From Parelaphostrongylus tenuis (taxonomy: Eukaryota; Nematoda; Chromadorea; Rhabditida; Metastrongylidae), in the NCBI GenBank assembly GCA_019055375.1, contig JAHQIW010001224.1, positions 1-64,000 of the forward strand: a stretch of 64,000 bases of DNA, in the 5' to 3' direction. Under the pieces are notes generated by a model. It did no database searches. It was not told the origin of the DNA and was given only the letters and a program-made list of their open reading frames with translations. This document shows, in pieces, positions 8,829-20,795 of the stretch (within the stretch, counting starts at the first letter, position 1; each line of letters opens with the position of its first letter). Both the position numbers and the translations under genes were made by a program.

Positions 8829-11356
8829 TCATCCGATAACTTGATAAATGTCTATTTTATTCTGAATAAAAGACGAATATGATTGAAATATGGGTGAATA
8901 TATGAAATATAACATAACGATATGCTTGAGAAAATGGAGAATTGCTCTGTTAGAATGATTGTTTAGAATTGCAATCCTAATTGCTTATATCAATCTTAGA
9001 TTAATCTTAGATTGGGATTGTTGAGAATTGTTTTTCAAATCGCCTATATCAAGGTGCGAAGAGCGTTTTTAGGGTCCCAAAACTAAGATGCAAATAATGA
9101 GACATTATGGTTTCGACCTTCGCCAGCGAGACAACCAAGATGTTGAACTCAATCAAAAACAACGCTCAGAAGAGGTTTGTGACGTTGTCCGCATATTACG
9201 TAATTGCACTCTTTTTATATGAGAATTATCTTTAGTTCCACAAAGCTCTTCTTGTTGTAAAATCTTGTAACAACCTAGGCTGAGTGCGCCAAATTATATT
9301 CACCGTTATGCATAGTTTTCTGCATAATCAAGCTTTCATGTCATTGCTTTCATAGTATTTTTGGACTATGATGGAAATTAGTCTGTTTTGAAAGAGAAGC
9401 TCCGTACTAGATTAACAGATTAAGCGACTTAAATTAATAATCTTAATCAGTATTACTTAGAATTGCTTAGCTCAGTATAGTAAAGATACAAAATGATTCT
9501 AAACAGCAGTAAATCATGTTGAAAGGTTCACAGCAGGAGACATTAGTTAAGCGAATGTATGTTTCTAGTGGTCCGCTACATTTCATGTCTCGCTCTACCG
9601 TGTTTACCATGAATTACATGTTCATTATACTTGCACACAAAGTGTTTGTCACAAGTCCCATAGTTGCGATATTTTTAAGAAAAGGAGGATTGATGGCAAG
9701 TGCCATGAACATCATCTTTGTTCTATCATATAAGCAGCAATAAAAAGTTATGACTGGGGACTTACATCTGTCTAAATAAGTTGACATACAGTCTGCATAT
9801 CTCATCATCCCCTCTCTCATCAAATTCAAGCTTCGGAGTCGAGTATACTCTCTTGTTGGCGCGTGTTATAATTTTCGAATGTAAGTGTCCAGATGTGGGC
9901 TACTCCCCGCAAAGTTTGAATCTTGAATAAGTGACGTTTTCGAGAACGACTAATGCTTTGATCATCACAAAGAAAACAGTAAGAAAACCTCCGTGGACGG
10001 ACTTTTTTTCATGTTCCTAAGAAGCATTTTCGATCTGCTAACGGTGTGTGTACTGAGAGGGACAGATAGTAAACTTCCAAGACTGAATTTGATAATATCC
10101 ATTTTTAGTGGCCACGCAAATGCTGCTCCTTGGAGTAGGCTAAGAAGAATTAACGTGCTTTATGGAAAATTTTAGTGAGGACGATGTCCCTTCTATACTG
10201 CCGTTCTTAGTAAAAAGTAGTTAGATATCAGACGTTTTTTCAAAGAACGAGCTTAGAGAAATTGTTGACGTTGCTTAAGATTACTCGATTACTTCGTCCT
10301 TGGCTCAAGAAGAGAAGAAAGAATTACTGAAGAATGCCCACGTGAATAGATGGTCCGTCTTGGGAATGCTTGATGAAATTGAATGCATTGCGCGTTCCTG
10401 AAGAATTTATTAACACCACAAGCATATTCTCACTTTCGTATTGAATTTTCGGCAGTTCTTGCAACTACAATCATTTAACTTTGGACAACCCTTAACAACG
10501 CATACGAATCAGTAGCAGACAGAGGCAGTGTAATTATGATTTTGAAAGACTTGTTAGAGCTTACCATCAGATTGTAGCAGCAGAGCATCATTTTCAATGG
10601 CAAATCTAGCGTTAAAGTGTGAAATGGAGTATTATGAGAACTAAAGCTGCTAAAGTGTGACCATTTTTTATTGATGCCGCTTTGCATTTCTAAAAAAAGT
10701 AACTCTATCTATTTATCTTTCAAGTAATATGCCTCCAGCCAAACACTCGGCTCTCCACCTTTTTCCATATGCCACTTGATCAAAAGAATGAGTATTCTCC
10801 GAATTTTCCAGAGCAGCTTTAAGCGAACGTTTAGGGTGCTTATATGCACAGAGGCCGCGCCACAAAAAGCTTGATCCAGTGTCGAGTGCAATGTCGCCAG
10901 AATTACCTTAAACAAGAAGAATGTCTAGTTTTTGTGATTCACATCACATTTAGCTGAAGTCAAAACACCTTCGTCCAAAGTTCCGTCGACATGGACATGG
11001 CCCGCCAAAGAGTGAAATTATGTGGGGATTAATATCAGATTATTTAATGTTTATCTTCATTGTCTTTGTTCTGGCATTTCATTACCAACTCATCCAGTCA
11101 TATCTGTAGCTGTAACCTTTTTTTCGTGAAGTTTTCCAACACGTGGGCTATGATTAACTACAGCGATAACATTTTTTAGTGCACAATATGCCGGATGTTC
11201 ACGATATTAGCGTATTCTTTTGAATTCGTTATTTCTTCCTGTGCCTTTCAGAGTCTGATATCTTAAGTGATTTATCTCTTTTCTTCCATTCCGATGCTTC
11301 CCCGGTAGGTTTGCATTTCTTGTCATCCGCATGTTCACATTTTCAGAACCATCACT
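8829..11356. other. Non-coding, no recognised gene
   Basis: AT-rich sequence with short frames only, such as 9516-9743 (+), which has an ATG but no flanking splice logic or recognisable domain. Around 10160-10360 short coding-like blocks (FSEDDVPSILPFLVKSS; LAQEEKKELLKNAHVNRW) are separated by stops and could be a decayed exon; I cannot support a gene. Confidence 0.4.
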
Positions 11357-11648
11357 TCAATATAGTTCCAAAAAAAAAACAATGCTTAAAGCATAAACGA
11401 GGTTGGTACGCTAGGGCCAAAACCGATGTTTCCGAGGTTTCGCCCTCCTCGTCAGTGAACTCCGCCTCACATTAAGCCCTGCATTGTAGCAATGAGGAAG
11501 GCGCAAGTGGTAATGGCATAATGCAGGGCTTATTGTGGGGCGGGGGTCACTGACGAGGAGGACGAAACCTCCGAAACACCGGTATGTGGCCCTGGTGTAT
11601 CAACCTCGCTTAGGCTTTGAGCATTCTTTTTTTGGAACTATTTTGAAT
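11357..11648. mobile_element. Fold-back (MITE-like) element
   Basis: Long inverted repeat: the left arm (from ATAGTTCC at about 11360) and the reverse complement of the right arm (ending GGAACTAT near 11642) match over about 125 bases with scattered differences. The arms share GAGGTTTCG/CCTCCTCGTCAGTGA and AAGCCCTGCAT. About 35 bases at the centre are unpaired. There is no coding capacity. Flanks TTCAA/TTGAA continue the symmetry, so the exact terminus is uncertain. It is probably a non-autonomous DNA transposon derivative. Confidence 0.75.
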
Positions 11649-14600
11649 TTTTATGCGAGGTTTTAAAAGCAGTCGATGTCATGGATCATCAGTTAAATGT
11701 TGAATGTTAAGTTTTTCTTCGAACGTTTGACGAACTTTTCTTGCGGCTTTTTCATGCACTGCTTGCACATTTTTTATAACATATTATGAAATAAAATACA
11801 GCCACAAGAACGTCAAAATACAAGCAAATCGCAAACCTCAGTTGGACTTCAAACTCATGCTTATCCTTTCCAGCAGCCCATGTTTCCACTTACTGCATTA
11901 CCAAGGTTCTCTTTCGCCTTTGCCCCTCGCGGTCATCTATCAACCAAATCTTGCTTTGTGAATCCTGCCACTCCATGACGTCTAATAGACGTATGATATG
12001 GACTATGTCTTTGTTGATGCCAAATGTCTTTTCATTTTGTTCTCTGGTTTTTTCTGTTTAGAAGCGAACAAATGAGAGGGGCGTTTTATAGGAGTGTTGG
12101 TTGAAAACTAGGACAAGAGGCTATAGCCCACGTCATCGGTTTTTCAAAAATCCTTTTATAACGCTGTGATCTCCACACAAAACTAGCGCATATTTCTCGT
12201 TGGGCAGGGCTCCTTCTTTGAAGTATTAGTGGTCATAAAATAGCTCTGTGTTTCTGATGGCAAGGTTGTGCTTCATATAAATAAGTGTAAATAGTATGAC
12301 CTATTGTCAATAGGCAGGTTTAATCTTTATTGAAAGTAGGTTTCCTATGTTCATTATTATATCAAAGGTAGGTATAGCGCCGTTTAATTTTTGCGTTTTT
12401 AAGGTAGTATCTAATATGTATGGTTTGCTAAAAATACCATTTCTCTTCAACGCAGCAGGTAAAATAAGTTGAATTCAATGTGTGAGAAAGGGCGATCTGG
12501 AGCCATTCAAGTCGCGGCAGGTATGGCGGCCACGTGACTGCTAACGCACTTCTCCACAAGTGCATGGGCTCGAAAATTGATGACTCCGTCACAAATCACT
12601 GGCTACCGCCAGCCAGCACCCACATGAATTCGCGCAGAATCGCGTTGCTCCTGCTCCCCTCCCACGTGGAAATTCGATTTATTACCAGCTGAGTTGCGGC
12701 TTATTTTATCTGCTGTGTATCAAGCTTTTGCAAGATATGGGTACACTGTTAGACTCAAATTTGACTATGCCATGAAATGATTACGAATAGCCCAAGCAAG
12801 AGCTCTTTTAGCCGGGAAAGAGTCTCAAGCCACGACAAGCGTCAGAATTACACGACCATGACCCACACAACTAATCTATATTATATACGAGAATCCTATT
12901 AGTAGTGCAAATTTATTAGAAGAAAAGGCACCGTCTAGTCAAGCCTGACACCAACGGTCAAGTGACAGGCGCTTTGATCCTGACGCCCATTTCGTTGTAA
13001 AGATCGTATCAGTGATGCGTTATTCTTTTTGGCCTCACATCGATGGAGCTTGATTAAGATTTTTCAAGTCTACTTGGAGATATCTAGTGTGGCGCTCGCT
13101 ATACGCCGTACCCCTAAGTCAAAGTACCATGCTCCTTTAGCAGCCTCACCGAAGACCCGCTACGACTGAGCTCATCCAACAATTCCGGGACAAAAGGCAT
13201 TTATATGAATCAAAGAGTTTTTGATGCCTTTTTCCCTCAAAAGAACTTTTTCTTCAAGCTTTTGGTGAAGATTCGAACTCTTATATCTTGGCGACTTCAA
13301 AAAGTGATTAATCTATGGAAAAATTTTTCCATTGTGTTGTAGGAACGAAAATAATAAAATGCTCACTCTCAGTTTGATTCTTTTCTCACTTATTAGCGTA
13401 TGTGGCTTCTCACTAGATTCTTAGCTCTTTTTAATATCCCAAGTTTCAGCGACTTTAATGTCAAAATTTACTTCCAAAAGGATTTACACAGCGCGCTGTT
13501 ACATCGAAGAGAAGATAAAGTTTCGTACTTGAATTAATCAACCCGTCGCGTGTACTTGATAGTGGATCTACTTGACAATGAGAAATAAGTAAAGGTTTGT
13601 GCCTATAGAGTTGTAGGATAGATATCCTTCTACAGCCTCGATGGAAAAACTGTCAATGCTCTTGATAATGAGAAAAGTGTATAAGTGAACGACAAAAATG
13701 TAGCGTTTCTTGAATGAGGCTGCGCGCAGCGAGTTCGATTAGAATCCGAAAGAGCTCGCCGTGCGAGAAACTCGATTCTCGTTATTCATTCCATTTTTTC
13801 CCGTTTCGATGGAATCTTAGACTTTTTGTACTGGATTGCTGAGACGTCTAGTTCAAACCTTCTTATTATTTGATTATGCCAAGTAAACTGCCATGAACTC
13901 TGAGCGACGAGCTAATCACTCTGAGTGGATGACGTGATCTTCCCGTTGTTCTAGCAACAGTCTCAAACAAAACTCCTTTTTTATTTATCCGCACCCAGCG
14001 GTGCTATGATGTTATTAATACACACATTTATGTGGCGTGATGTACAAAAATTTTGCGTTACTTCTGACTCAAACTCACATTTCGTCCTATCCGGATGCGC
14101 GTTATCCAACCGTTGCACTAGGGACGCCTGTACCCAAGTTCAGTCAGCTTAACTTGGATCAGTTATTCGTGTGACTAATGATTTTTCAGCTAAAAGCCAC
14201 CCAAACACTCCAGTCCTGTGAGAAGATCGAAGTAAGTGCACAACAAATTATAGTTCCTCCTGCTGTAAGGTAATGAGAAAAGGTGGTCCTTCTAAGATGT
14301 TCGGAGGAAGATGAATATTCTATATGACTCACAGGACGGCAATTTTCACGAAAGTAGGCAGTTATTCTAAAGTATAGATCTCTTACTAGAGCTGTACTTG
14401 ACCAATTTTCGAAAAGACACTTTCATAACGCAGTAAAATTCGAAGCAAATTATGTTTAACGAGCGCATAGTTCTCGCCGAGCAGTGATCTTTCTCAAACT
14501 ATTATTTATCATTCGATATTGTAAGTGTCAGTGACTCTAGCGCTGTGAAGATTATCTAAAAAGACCGTTTCTCTGCAGAGCAGCAGAAAAAATAAGATTG

Positions 14601-14829
14601 AGTTTACATGCACGAAGGAACCTAATTCACTGGTCACGGATCAGGTAGCAAGTGTGGTCGGCGCGATCACGGGCTGATTTTCGAGCTTATGAACGCAGAG
14701 AGAGAACCTCAAACTATCAGATTGCCTTCGAGTCACTGCTGGAAACAATTAGGACACTCTGGCCTTTTGAATTTCATCGAAGTGATCATAATGATGATTG
14801 ATTAATCCGTTTTTATGGCAAAATAAAAG
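11649..14829. other. Non-coding, no recognised gene
   Basis: No frame over 60 codons with coding character on either strand. Near 12950 a block containing GACAGGCGCTTTGA is shared with 56545 (GACAGGCGCTTTGACC), evidence of an old dispersed repeat. Nothing else is identifiable. Confidence 0.45.
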
Positions 14830-15075
14830 TATTATACCTTTCCTTCGAGTGCTTTATTAAGACCACGCTCAAATTTCAATAGATCCTTTCATTATTATTT
14901 GAGCCAACATGTCATGTGGTCTGGTTAAGGCTCTTGTACAGCCCGAGACACGTGTTTCGTCCTTACAGACTCATCAGCCGGGCAGAACCCGTCGCCTGTC
15001 GCTCAAATTTCAATAGATCCTTTCATTATTATTTGAGCGTTGTCTTAATAAAGCACTCGAAGGAAAGGTATAATA
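14830..15075 (-). mobile_element. 246-bp non-autonomous element carrying a hammerhead ribozyme
   Basis: Bounded by near-perfect terminal inverted repeats of 40 bases (14831-14870 and 15035-15074, one mismatch) containing CCTTTCCTTCGAGTGC. Just inside are two identical 39-base direct repeats (14866-14904 and 15000-15038), each itself a near-palindrome opening CGCTCAAATTT and closing ATTTGAGC. Between them lies a well-formed hammerhead on the minus strand. There is no coding capacity. Shorter or diverged relatives lie at 20620-20795 and 33373-33865. Hammerheads flanked by terminal direct repeats resemble Penelope-like terminal repeats or retrozyme-like units, while the terminal inverted repeats resemble DNA transposons; the mixture is unusual. 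Confidence 0.8.
14941..14983 (-). ncRNA. Hammerhead ribozyme (HHR1), complete
   Basis: Read on the minus strand: stem I strand GCCCGG, core CTGATGA, stem II GTCT-GTAA-GGAC (four pairs, tetraloop), GAAAC, a minimal stem III (C..G), GTC, then stem I return TCGGGC. Stem I pairs over all six positions (one G-U). Every invariant core base is present. Predicted self-cleavage follows GTC, between plus-strand positions 14947 and 14946. This is the cleanest of the six hammerheads in the window. Confidence 0.88.
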
Positions 15076-16328
15076 TGATAAAATACCAGCCAGCTAGCAA
15101 TCGAGTGCGAAAACACTCTGTGTTAGGTGAATGTTTCACCTGACATAGAGTGTAAAGCGTAGGTCGTCGATAACTATATATAAGGAGTGTGACGCTATGT
15201 GGTGCTCAATTACATCAATGACCAACAGTTTAGCGTTAAAAATGCAAGAAATTTCCCATCAGTTCACAGGATTACTATTCAAAAGAACAAGACGGTGGGG
15301 CTTGATATTTTGAAGGAAAAAATTGCACTCAAGGTTTTATAGGTGAGGAATCAAAAATGTTCCCGGAAAGCGTTTACGCCTTTATGAGAATAAAACTGCT
15401 TTATTGATCAAAAAATGCAAAGAATTTTCCCAATTCAAATCTTTTAGCAAGAGCCCTTTGATTCACAGAGTAAACTATTACATTTTTTCTATTCATGAAA
15501 GACAAACTGGATGCACAGTGATACGCTAATGAATTATGGGCCGTTGCTGAGAATTTGGTGCTGTCAGGTATTGCTGAATAATCAGTTCCGCGTCGTTTCA
15601 ATCAAACTGCTAAGCAAGGAACATTTTCGATGTGACATTTTTCTTCCGCATTCACTTAACCATGATAGTGGGGTTAGTCAGCGAATTTCAATTAATAGGA
15701 AACAAGACCACTTTTTTTTACCGTTAAGGAATTTGATGTTAATGTTGAATCTGAAAAACCTCAAACAGAAGACACATAATTGATTTTTAACTAAAGAAAC
15801 AAGACGGCAGCTTTTAAGATATTCCCAACTCAGTCAATTACTCTCAGTTTGTTGTATTTTGGAAGTCGACTTTCATTCGTCGATGGCGCACTTTATGAAT
15901 ATTGTCTCGGATTATCGAAGTAGCACAAACACATTATTAAGAGCTATTGAGAATGTGGCGTTCACTGCTTCCGTCTACGCTAAACAAAGGGACCCTATTG
16001 CAAAATATGCAGTGATAAAAGCTTCGCCAAAATCCGAAGTAGTGTAGCACTTGTCTTTTCGACTTTCAGTCTAGATCTACATACGACCAAGTACTCTTCT
16101 AGTTATAACTGGGGTGCAAAGCCACAGTGGTGACAATACCGAGGTTGCAGTCACGATCCTGTTGCACGCAGCAAAAATACCACGCAGTATTCCTGAGGTT
16201 TTTCGATAAACCTCAAAATTTGAAAATGTTTTACCCGTTCGGGACGGCGATGGAATCACTGTGGTGAAGGTTCAGTGGTATCCGCCTTCGAATTGGCCAA
16301 TCCGCTAAGTGCTTTTAAGGTCTGGGCT
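15076..16328. other. Non-coding, no recognised gene
   Basis: AT-rich with short frames only. The frame ending at 16047 (SMAHFMNIVSDYRSS...) begins at TTG and lacks splice support, so it is not called. Confidence 0.4.
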
Positions 16329-16421
16329 AATGTACCAAATGTGGTGAATGTTCGCGGTCAATGCACCAAATGTGGTGAAGGCTCACTGCTAATGCACTAC
16401 ATGTGGTAAAGGTTCAGCGGA
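16329..16421 (+). repeat. 31-bp tandem repeat, three units
   Basis: Three consecutive 31-base units start at 16329, 16360 and 16391, each containing AATG(T/C)AC(C/T)A(A/C)ATGTGGT. A partial relative (GTGGTGAAGGTTCAGTGG) lies at 16261-16278. Units differ at several positions, so the array is old. Confidence 0.85.
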
Positions 16422-17446
16422 GGAAGTTCCTGGATTATTTGTGGCTTATGAATAGGAATAGGAGTAAATCAATAATAATCAACCGATGAATAGGAAATCA
16501 AAGAGTATATACCACATTGTTCTTTGCCGGATTACTCTGAAAGTCTAAGATACGGAGTGAGTTTGAGTGATTTCTTATAATTAGAAATCGGCACTTTGAA
16601 TTTTTCGTATGATCCTTTCACATCTGCAAAAATGAGATAAAACACTAAAGATATTAGGACCATTACACAAATGTAATGAGGTTTCACTGCACGAAACGTG
16701 CAATAACAGATTTCGTTACATATCGTGGAAAATTGCAAGGAGTTAACGGCATTTCATGAAAACTCACACTAATGGGGAACTTGGAACATTTTAAAAGGCG
16801 ATCAAGGAAGCTTCTGGCTCAGTGTCTCATTAGTCACGTTCTTGACAACATGCATTTGAATTTCCATCTCGATACACTGCTAATCCTATGAAGTGCAGGA
16901 ATATTGTCCCTCACAACAACATGGATGCCTCAATGGGTGGCTTCTCCAACCACCACTTCGACACAGTTTCTCTTTTTCTCTTATTTTGATGGATTTTTGG
17001 AGCTGTCTCATTTTTCGTCTGTCGCTAAATCCCTCAAGGAATCTGTAGAAGTTTCTGACTTATATCAGTTGCCATCTCTGTCAACAAAAAAGATTTCATT
17101 GGCGTATCAACTAAGAGAGGTTAACAAGACACTAAATATCGTGAACGCAATTTATTATTACAGGAAATTGTTCCCAACAACTTCTCACATCAAATCTTAT
17201 TTCACTTTTGTCAGGCGTTATATGCCTTCATAGATTTCCTCCCGAGAGCGCGGTTAAATCGGGACGTTTTATGAATTGATATTGTTCAGTTTCTGGGAAT
17301 GTTGGAATTTTACGTCGTAGCGTTAGAAATGAGAAGGCGGAAACCGAATGTAAGCCGCGCCACGCGAGCTGTTGCAATCACTGTAACTTCTGTTCAAATC
17401 TCCTTCTCCACGCAGTTCATCGTAATCAGGCATTTTGAGATAGATT
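16422..17446. other. Non-coding, no recognised gene
   Basis: The longest frame (16904-17233, +) begins with TTG and shows no domain, splice site or conserved motif. Nothing else is seen. Confidence 0.4.
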
Positions 17447-17566
17447 GATTAATTTATTAATAATTTTTAATATTATTATTAATATTAATATATTATAATA
17501 TAGTATATTAATATAATATATTAATAATCTAATAATATTAATTAATAATATTTAGATCAATGATAA
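17447..17566. repeat. AT-only low-complexity tract
   Basis: About 120 bases consisting almost wholly of A and T, built from TAATA/ATTAT blocks with internal palindromes. No coding or RNA signal. Confidence 0.85.
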
Positions 17567-18178
17567 TTAATTGCATTAGCCACTATTCGTGCACTTCGAA
17601 TCAACAGCAAGCACAGAACTTGCGTTGAAAGATTTTACTTTGAATTAAAGTAATTGAAAACCTCCAAAGGTCGTAGAAATTAACCGAACTTTTGCGCCGA
17701 CATCACTCACATATAAGTGCTGAGAGCCGTCGTTGCTTTTCAAATGATCTGATGCAAAAATAACAAAATTATTTTCATTCAAGTCTACAGTACTTGCTTA
17801 TATCATTGAGAGTTGAGAACTAAAAGCAAGACATACCAATATAATGAGACTTCCAACCGACTTCTTCATTACTTCTGTGCTATCGACAATTTCGACAGTG
17901 TTGGGTTGTGGAGTTTTCACCAGCAGGTCAAGGTAATAAGTAAAAGTATGTTATGGTACGATTTTTCAATATACTATGAAAGTTTACTTCCTCTCTTCAA
18001 AACCAATGTTTTCATCAGTTCTTACAAGCTATCGGAATGCGAACTTTTTCATGAAAGGACTTTCAATTTCGAGTAAGGAAAAAGGCTTTGAAAAATATTA
18101 GTTAGTCAGCATGATTTAATTTTCGATTAACCACCGCAAAAACTATGGAACTTCATTGCAGCAAGCTCCAGGAGATTT
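17567..18178. other. Upstream region of the spliced gene at 18179
   Basis: No recognised exon. A TTCATTGCAG acceptor-like site ends at 18161, 17 bases before the start codon. It could join a 5' leader exon or serve as a spliced-leader trans-splice site; the sequence alone cannot decide. Confidence 0.35.
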
Positions 18179-19335
18179 ATGGTCGCTGGCTTAACAACTT
18201 TGCCGGTTAACATGGTTCACGGGGGACCTACAGTTCCTGCTCAAGTCCCTGCTATTGCAACTAGCAGCGCGAATGCTCAGGGATTTGTTCAACGTCTTGT
18301 AATGCAAAAGGTGAGCCCGACTCTTCGCGTTCGCATAGCTTAAATTTTTTCCGTGTAATCTGAATAGGCGTAGAGGCTCAGCTACAATATTTTTTTATGA
18401 TGTGCCAACCTCATAATGCCGACATTACTTCCACAGCTTCACAGAAGACAATTCCAAGTCAAATCTTCAGACTAGTAAAAATTATTCTGCAGGTCTTCGA
18501 CGTTCTCGAGCGTCAAGGTCGTAGTGCACTCCTACCTGATGCTGTAATCTCAGCCATTTTGGCTCAACTTACTGTTAACATTACATACGCACCAATGTTC
18601 TGCCAGGAAGTTCTTCTCGGTCTATCAGACACGACTAAGAGTGGGTATCTGGTACAAGACATTTGGAAGTTTTGAGAAGAAATATAGAAAGCATCGCAAG
18701 GCAAGATTAGTTGGTTGTTTTGAAAAAAAATACGCATAATTACACACAAAATTTTTAGAAAATGACCTAGAGTATATGGATACTGCCACAATGGTACCAA
18801 AATCAAAACCATTTGAATAGGCGACATTTGAATGAGTTTTCTACGTCTTTATCTGATAATGAGTATCCAAGTGCCAGGTGATGATTCAAAGCGTTTTGAA
18901 GTACAAAAGAACATAAATTATCAAACCAATTTTTGCTTTCCAGAGTTTTGTGATAGACAAAAGTGTATTTATAGGAACTTATAAGTTTCTTGCAGTTGAC
19001 GATAACAAGCCACAGAACTGCATCATTATCGAAAGCACTGTGACGGGAATTTGCACTGAAGCGATGGCTAATATGATGGGATGTATGGCTGGTAAAACAG
19101 CGTCTATTCCTCCAGAGCACTTGTCAATTTCAGGATCTGTTATGGTTCGAAATACTTTTTCTTCTCGTACAACTTTCTTCTGCTGAGAGAAGTATTTGCG
19201 TAGACCACAAATATCATTATGGCGAATTGGTCAAATAGAATGTGGCAAGATGTAGTGAACAGAGCTCTTCGAATGCTGGCATTGAGTCCATTTGGATCGC
19301 ACTTCTTCTCGGCATCAGCCACTGTCGGAAACTGA
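18179..19335 (+). CDS. Conserved nematode protein of unknown function (four-exon spliced gene)
   Basis: Exons 18179-18310, 18493-18651, 18944-19144 and 19204-19335 join in phase 0 at every junction and give about 207 residues. Visible signals: ATG at 18179 (MVAGLTTLPVNMVHGG), donor AAG|GTGAGC, acceptors CTGCAG, TTTCCAG and TTGCGTAG, stop TGA at 19333-19335, and AATAAA at 19399. Exon 2 includes LPDAVISAILAQLTVNITY, exon 3 IIESTVTGIC, and exon 4 ends with NIIMANWSNRMWQ and a FFSASATVGN terminus. I recall similar uncharacterised proteins from other nematodes but know no function or domain name. There is no signal peptide or membrane segment. The donor after exon 2 (CTG|GTACAA) and that after exon 3 (ATG|GTTCGA) are weak, so those boundaries may move by a few codons. 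This looks like an intact host gene. Confidence 0.78.
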
Positions 19336-20536
19336 ATATGAACTTATTGACTGAGACTAACAAATCTCAAATGGTATTTATTGTAGCATTACAGCAGCAA
19401 TAAACTGACAAATCATGTGATGTTGATGAGTCGGAGTAATGCAGTAAGTTACATTGAAGTGTACTATGGAATGATTTTTAGTGCATTTCTTGAAAAACAA
19501 ATGAAAAATTTGCAAATAAAATGCCACTGAAATGAGTTTTCCTCGCTCATAATTAGCACAATGCAGCTATCGTTGTTCTACAACAAGCTATTAAGAAAGT
19601 AATTGGAGAATTTTTGCGAGAACGAAAGCAATAAAAGATCTAAAATAAAATACTGGAATGGGATCATCTGCGAAAGCACTCCACAGCTTTGAGTGGCAAA
19701 GAAGCTTTATCGTAATCGAGAAGTAGTCAAGATTGAGAGCAAAGTTAGTTGGACAACATTGTGAAGGGTCATTTTTTTTCCTTATGCATTCAAGTAATTA
19801 GAACTCAATTTCTGTTGGAACAAGGAGGGTGTTTAAGCTCTCAAAAATAAGTTTATCGTATTCACTACAGAAAAGGATAGCAATAACGAAAATTTAAAAA
19901 AAAAAGATTATCCATATTAAAATATGAAAATGGGTTCCTTTCTGCAGCCCGGTATGGATGTTAGAAGAAGGGATCTTGCTGGACAAAGATTTTCCATTGA
20001 ACTTTGAGGAACCTCTTTCAAACCTCGAATTTCGCAAAATACAAAAATGCATTTATTTTATGAAAAGGTATTATTACAGTACTGTAGCACTAAAAGCACA
20101 AGTTGCACCTTTCTCGCTTTTCGCACTCTAGCGCACGTATTATTTGCAAGACGAACCTTTTTCATGAGACTGCTAGTAAATATTCGATAGCTCGAATTTC
20201 GGCAAACTCGAAAGTGATTGTTACAACAGAAGGCTGGCTTTTCTTCAGAGCTATAACAGAAAAAAATGGGTCTGTGTTTTGCACACGCGTATTTCTCGTA
20301 TGACGGAGCTTTTCCCTTGGATTATAATTTATCATGCGGTATCATAAGCATCGATGATTATAACAATTTATTGTAACAATCTGAAAGCCATTTTACTGCA
20401 CTGGAGTAGACAAAAGAAAGCAATACTATTAAGTCGGAAGATAGAAAAACGTGAACAAAAATCTAAATCAAGATATCACCGACTTGTAATCGGCCGATTT
20501 CACGCTAGAGTCAGATGAGTTACTATGGCATCTATA
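19336..20536. other. 3' flank of the spliced gene, no further gene seen
   Basis: Polyadenylation-type AATAAA at 19399-19404 follows the stop by about 64 bases. Beyond that the sequence is AT-rich with no supportable exon. Confidence 0.45.
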
Positions 20537-20596
20537 CATAGTAATATCTACATCTGCACATATGTACATAGAAATATCTACATCCGCATAGTTACT
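20537..20596 (+). repeat. Short tandem duplication
   Basis: Two copies of a unit of about 30 bases containing AATATCTACATC(T/C)GCA, directly upstream of the hammerhead repeat at 20.6 kb. Confidence 0.7.
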
Positions 20597-20619
20597 ATGA
20601 AAAGATCGAAAGACGACGC

Positions 20620-20795
20620 GTTTTGCCGACTGACGAGTCTTCTAAGGACGAAACACGTGTATCGGGCTGTACAAGAGCCCTTACCAGAGCACGTGCCAAG
20701 TTGGCTCAAATATTAATGAAAGGATCTATTGAAATTTGAGAGTGGTCTTAACAAAGCACTCGAAATAAAGATATTACTACTGCATCTCCAAAATA
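20620..20795 (+). repeat. Hammerhead-bearing repeat, partial relative of 14830-15075
   Basis: From the ribozyme to about 20790 this matches the reverse complement of 14832-14990: ribozyme, GGGCTGTACAAGAGCC, TTGGCTCAAATA, GAAAGGATCTATTGAAATTT and GGTCTTAACAAAGCACTCGA. The opposite terminal inverted repeat is missing, so the unit is one-sided. Confidence 0.75.
20625..20667 (+). ncRNA. Hammerhead ribozyme (HHR2)
   Basis: CTGACGA (20630-20636; the seventh core position tolerates any base), stem II GTCTT-CTA-AGGAC (20637-20649, five pairs including one G-U), GAAAC (20650-20654), GTA (20659-20661), and stem I GCCGA with TCGGGC (about four pairs, then a mismatch). The invariant core is intact. Stem I is one or two pairs shorter than in HHR1, so activity is plausible but less certain. 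Confidence 0.78.

Noticed and set aside
10160..10370. Coding-like fragments (FSEDDVPSILPFLVKSS; LAQEEKKELLKNAHV) reminiscent of small secreted nematode proteins
   Set aside because: Separated by in-frame stops, without splice sites or a signal peptide; the resemblance is too weak to defend.
11440..11580. CTGACGA followed by GAAAC in both arms of the 11.4-kb fold-back, resembling a hammerhead core
   Set aside because: Stem II would have a single closing pair and stem I does not form. Both occurrences derive from one ancestral sequence because the arms are homologous, so chance is a sufficient explanation.
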